64,000 nt of DNA from Euonymus europaeus (lineage: Eukaryota; Streptophyta; Magnoliopsida; Celastrales; Celastraceae): NCBI GenBank assembly GCA_963580455.1, contig OY756964.1:26448001-26512000 (forward strand), given 5' to 3'. Of this stretch, positions 60,901-64,000 are shown one piece after another. The position numbers were made by a program, and so were the translations under genes. A model generated the notes under the pieces. The model was not told the DNA's origin, did no database searches, and worked only from the letters and a program-made list of their open reading frames with translations. The number at the start of each line of letters is the position of its first letter. Within the stretch, counting starts at the first letter, position 1.

Positions 60901-63000
60901 TTTCTGTTCCCATCTTATTTTTGTGTCTTTTCATTCATAATGTTTATTATGATTGATATATTTTGTGCAGCATAACCTATTTTCAGACAACCTGGTTCTG
61001 TCCACACAGAGACAATGATAACTTTGTCCATTAAGTCTTAAAACAAGTGCTTGACTGCATAGAGCTTCATTGCTGAAATATTGCTAAGATGGATCTATGT
61101 ATTCTTGGTATCTATAGATGTTTGACGCATAAGTGTATCTTCCTCCTGTATTAATCTAACAGAAAGTAGTGACTGTCTGACTGTTATAATTTTCTAATGT
61201 TATGGTTTCTTGCTTCACATACCATTCATTCGATCAGATAAAAGTTTAGTCTGGTTAACAGCCAGATTAGATGGTTCTAGCAGACCGAGTGTTATTTCCT
61301 ACTTTTTGAATTTTATTTCATTTGATGCATGGCATCTCCTCTGCATATTTACAGCTACAATCTCTCAGTACATACTAAATGTTGGCAAAATATGATCTTA
61401 GCTGGATTTCAGTCATGACAATCTCAGTATTTATCTCTGATGGTTTTATTAAATCTTCTGTCATTTGGTTATTTTCCATGCATGTTTGTGTTTATTAAAT
61501 TTTCTGGAATTTCCAATTGTTTCTTTTGTTTGACTTGTTGAATACTCTCATGGTGGTTCGTCTTTTTGTCCATTTTGAGACACCTTTCTTTGTTTGTTAA
61601 ACAACTTAAATCAAGTCTTAAAGTTCTAATCATGACTTCAAGTTCTATTTGTGAGTTGTGACCCAGTTGTGTGCCTACTATGCAGCCGGCAGGCTGGAAG
61701 TTGAAGGAAGAGTACTTACCTCCTGGTTGGCTTTGCCTGGTATCATTCATACGTTATTTCACATATCACTGTCCTTGTAAATTTGGTAAATGTCTGTACC
61801 ATCAAGGATGTTTTAGAGATGGCGGTGTTTCACAGATTGGGTATATTTCACTCTTTCATTCAGGTCTGCGGTGCTTCCAATAGTCAGGAGCTTCCACCCA
61901 ATTTCATTAAGCTTCCAAAAGATGCCTACACGCCTGATCTTATTGCCGCTTCTGACTGTATGCTTGGTACTAATGAATATTTCATTACTAAATGACCAAA
62001 TGAAACACTTTGAAAGTAAAATTTAATGGCAGTTCCATGATTCAGGAAAAATTGGATATGGCACGGTCAGTGAAGCCCTGGCATACAAGTTACCCTTTGT
62101 CTTTGTACGCAGAGATTATTTCAATGAGGAACCATTTTTGAGAAATATGCTCGAGGTGAAAATGCTGTCATTTCATCCTCTCATTTTCCTATTATAATCT
62201 CCTCTGCCTTCCTCTTTCTTGTCACGTGGTCAACGAATCTGATGCTGATTGAGACAACTCTTAAACAGTATTATCAAGGTGGTGTTGAGATGATACGGAG
62301 AGATTTGCTCACTGGTCATTGGAAACCGTATCTTGAACGTGCGGTCAGTTTGAAACCATGCTATGAGGGGGGCATAAATGGTGGCGAGGTATTCTCCTTT
62401 TCCGTTGAATTCATGTTTGTTAAAGATCTCACATCTGAACTAGTCTCATATTAATGATAATTTTCAATAGAAGATAGAGGTTTGATTGAAAATTCCATTA
62501 AGTAGCTTCTAATGTGATTTATATTGATAGACTATATTCCTATAGAAGAAGTTGCAGAATGATGAGGTGATTTAGTGCTGGCAACGGGAAATACCAATTT
62601 AGTCTTATTGCAAAATTGGTTATGATTTGTTGCAATTGTAAATGTAACCATTCATGGTTTACCATGAACACCAAACTTATCATATCTCATGAAACAAAAC
62701 AATGCTCCTTATGTAAAGTTATGTATAGTGCTTTTTGATGGCATGAAGTCATTGTCAAAGTCAGCTATCAATGATGAGATTTCTAGCAATCTATCTGGAA
62801 GGTGGCTTCTTCCACTGCTATCGGATAGTGCCTTGGGCTTTGATCTTGGATGCTGCAATTTGTTCTGTCATTTTTCTTATCCCGGACATAGGTTTTTCCC
62901 ATTTGGGAACTCGTTTCATACTCGTATGATGCTAAAATTATAGGTGGCAGCCCATATTTTGCAGCAGACAGCGATGGGGAAAAACTATGCATCAGATAAG
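57976..63000 (+). CDS. ARA1: L-arabinokinase ARA1, N-terminal 14 exons (gene continues past the window)
   Basis: Exons 57976-58083, 58330-58437, 58554-58622, 58829-58912, 59063-59139, 59537-59603, 60364-60421, 60528-60595, 60678-60740, 61686-61739, 61864-61966, 62046-62155, 62269-62388 and 62944-63000 join without a break to 382 codons. The protein opens MKMEESGHGES and continues HLIFAYYVTGHGFGHATRV, the glycosyltransferase-like N-terminal domain of plant arabinokinases, with HDVHVVTGAPEFVF, DVVPVACRAAADAGI, FGGQPAGWKLKEEYLPPGW and IGYGTVSEALAYKLPFVF. The C-terminal GHMP kinase domain, which phosphorylates L-arabinose to L-arabinose-1-phosphate for the UDP-arabinose salvage pathway in the cytosol, must lie beyond 64000. 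The last donor (AAG|GTAATA, 63000/63001) opens an intron that fills the remaining kilobase. Intron 1 has a weak donor (GAG|GTCGCC). An alternative in-frame ATG is at 57982. Confidence 0.93.
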
Positions 63001-63341
63001 GTAATAACTTCTAGATTTTTATCCCTTTCTGTTATGTAATGTCAAATTTATTTATTTATCTTATCATGTTGCGACTCATTCTACTCTGTTGCATGAAATT
63101 ATATGCTGTAGAAGCTTATAAAGCTTCAGATAACTTTATCAAAGAATTTAGAGCATCATCTGTGATGTTGGATGATTTCCACTTGTATAGTAAAAAGGTA
63201 AACCACACCTGTGCACAAGACTACCGTAGTGGGCGGGGTTGGGCAGATGCAAGATATACGCGGACCTACCTTCACATAATATGGGGTTCCAGGAGCTGCT
63301 ATAATAGGCAGTTTGGGGTGCATTTTTTTTTTTTTGAAAAT

Positions 63342-63545
63342 GATAGATGTGTAGTACTCGAACTAACAAATCCAACAGTGTATTTTTTGTTTGAAACAAA
63401 AATCAAATTCATCTCTATAAAACATCGAATGTTTTGAGTTTATATCCTATGGTCTAGACTGTTATGTCTTTTTCATGTACAATTTGATTTTTGTTTCTAA
63501 CAAAAAATACACCATTGGATTCATTAGGCCGAGTACAACACATTT
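63342..63545. repeat. Inverted repeat in the ARA1 intron
   Basis: ATGTGTAGTACTCGAAC ... GTGTATTTTTTGTTTGAAAC on the left pairs with GTTTCTAACAAAAAATACAC ... GGCCGAGTACAACACAT on the right, with arms of about 65 bases around a loop of about 70 bases. Confidence 0.65.
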
Positions 63546-63598
63546 ATAATTTTTTAGGAAAAATATAAAAAAAATTTGGTGTTAAAATATTATTACAT

Positions 63599-63656
63599 GG
63601 GGAATTGAACTTGTGACTTCTATGTTGCATCGTACAACTCTGCCACTAGGCCACAT
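63599..63656 (-). repeat. tRNA-derived SINE head (box A and box B)
   Basis: On the minus strand, GGCCTAGTGGCAGAGTTG (box A-like) is followed about 30 bases later by AAGTTCAATTCC (box B-like). This arrangement is that of RNA polymerase III promoters in plant tRNA-derived SINEs. There is no tRNA cloverleaf. Confidence 0.5.
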
Positions 63657-64000
63657 GTCCACCTGTATTTCCACTTGTATTGTGTGCATGGAATGTATCG
63701 GAGCATGTTTAGGAGAAAAGTTGCTCCAGCTATTCTAAAGGAAGCACCGTCTTGAAAGAAATTTAGGTGCTTCTGAATTTGATTGTTGCATGAACTTAAC
63801 AAATTCATTTAAATATGGCTTTTGGCTTCTTGGTGGTACAACTGCTATTAGAGAGAGGATGCTCTGATGGCCTCAGAGATCCTGTTGTCATTATGTGCAG
63901 CCAAAATGAAGAAAGTACTTTACACTAGTATCAAAATTAAAAAGAAAGAAAAAAATCATGCTCGATATTTCTTGCAGATAGATATCGACATTTGATGCTG

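Larger units (their letters stand above)
63001..64000. other. ARA1: ARA1 intron with repeat insertions
   Basis: No next ARA1 exon is visible. The stretch 63195-63275 (ACCTGTGCACAAGACTACCG ... AGATATACGCGGACCTACC) resembles a common dispersed plant repeat. A fold-back pair and a tRNA-like SINE head follow, listed separately. Confidence 0.5.

Noticed and set aside
63120..63198. Possible next ARA1 exon (frame reading AYKASDNFIKEF)
   Set aside because: It does not match the conserved arabinokinase sequence expected after ASDK and lacks a fitting acceptor.
63599..63656. A genuine tRNA gene on the minus strand
   Set aside because: Box A and B are present but no cloverleaf stems can be formed; a SINE head fits better.

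Overview
This is a nuclear fragment from a flowering plant, most likely a woody core eudicot. The evidence is short spliced exons with GT-AG introns, plant-specific gene families (chloroplast ABC1 kinase, fasciclin-like arabinogalactan protein, NAC and bZIP transcription factors, Lunapark, L-arabinokinase), AT-rich spacers, and dense nested LTR elements, LINEs and MITEs. I cannot name the species. All exon boundaries below were read by eye from splice signals, reading phase and family conservation.

Layout. 425-5602 (-): ABC1K1-type plastoglobule kinase, 14 exons, complete. 6214-7017 (+): intronless fasciclin-like arabinogalactan protein. 7366-12365: a broken Ty1/copia element (-) that carries a 1.29 kb solo LTR and a 0.9 kb DNA-transposon-like insert, followed by a 5'-truncated LINE copy at 12379-12690. 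14896-17634 (+): a NAC transcription factor, 3 exons. 18601-27908: a Ty3/gypsy element (-) with 5-bp target duplications. Its left LTR is split by a 3 kb PIF/Harbinger-like element carrying a truncated RPB4 gene fragment, and its integrase end is split by a 1.5 kb solo LTR. About 28150-36155: a calmodulin-like pseudogene split by a decayed 7.6 kb LINE, which itself carries a MULE-type MITE and an internal in-frame duplication. 36432-39325 (-): bZIP9-like group C bZIP factor, 6 exons. 40993-42261 (-): proteasome lid subunit RPN6, with one coding exon and a 2 kb 5'-UTR intron. 45963-47876: two large fold-back MITEs. 48544-52045 (-): Lunapark-type ER-junction protein, 5 exons. 54112-55134 (-): decayed HARBI1-type transposase. 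57976-63000 (+), running off the right edge: L-arabinokinase ARA1, first 14 exons.

The genes do not form a pathway. They are independent housekeeping, regulatory and cell-wall genes in a gene-island / repeat-island pattern. The most interesting structure is the Pack-Harbinger-like element at 18734-21720, which holds a promoter-to-exon-2 fragment of the RNA polymerase II subunit gene RPB4. Next are the duplicated promoter and start codon of ARA1, and the duplicated TGGGCY-type promoter motif of RPN6.
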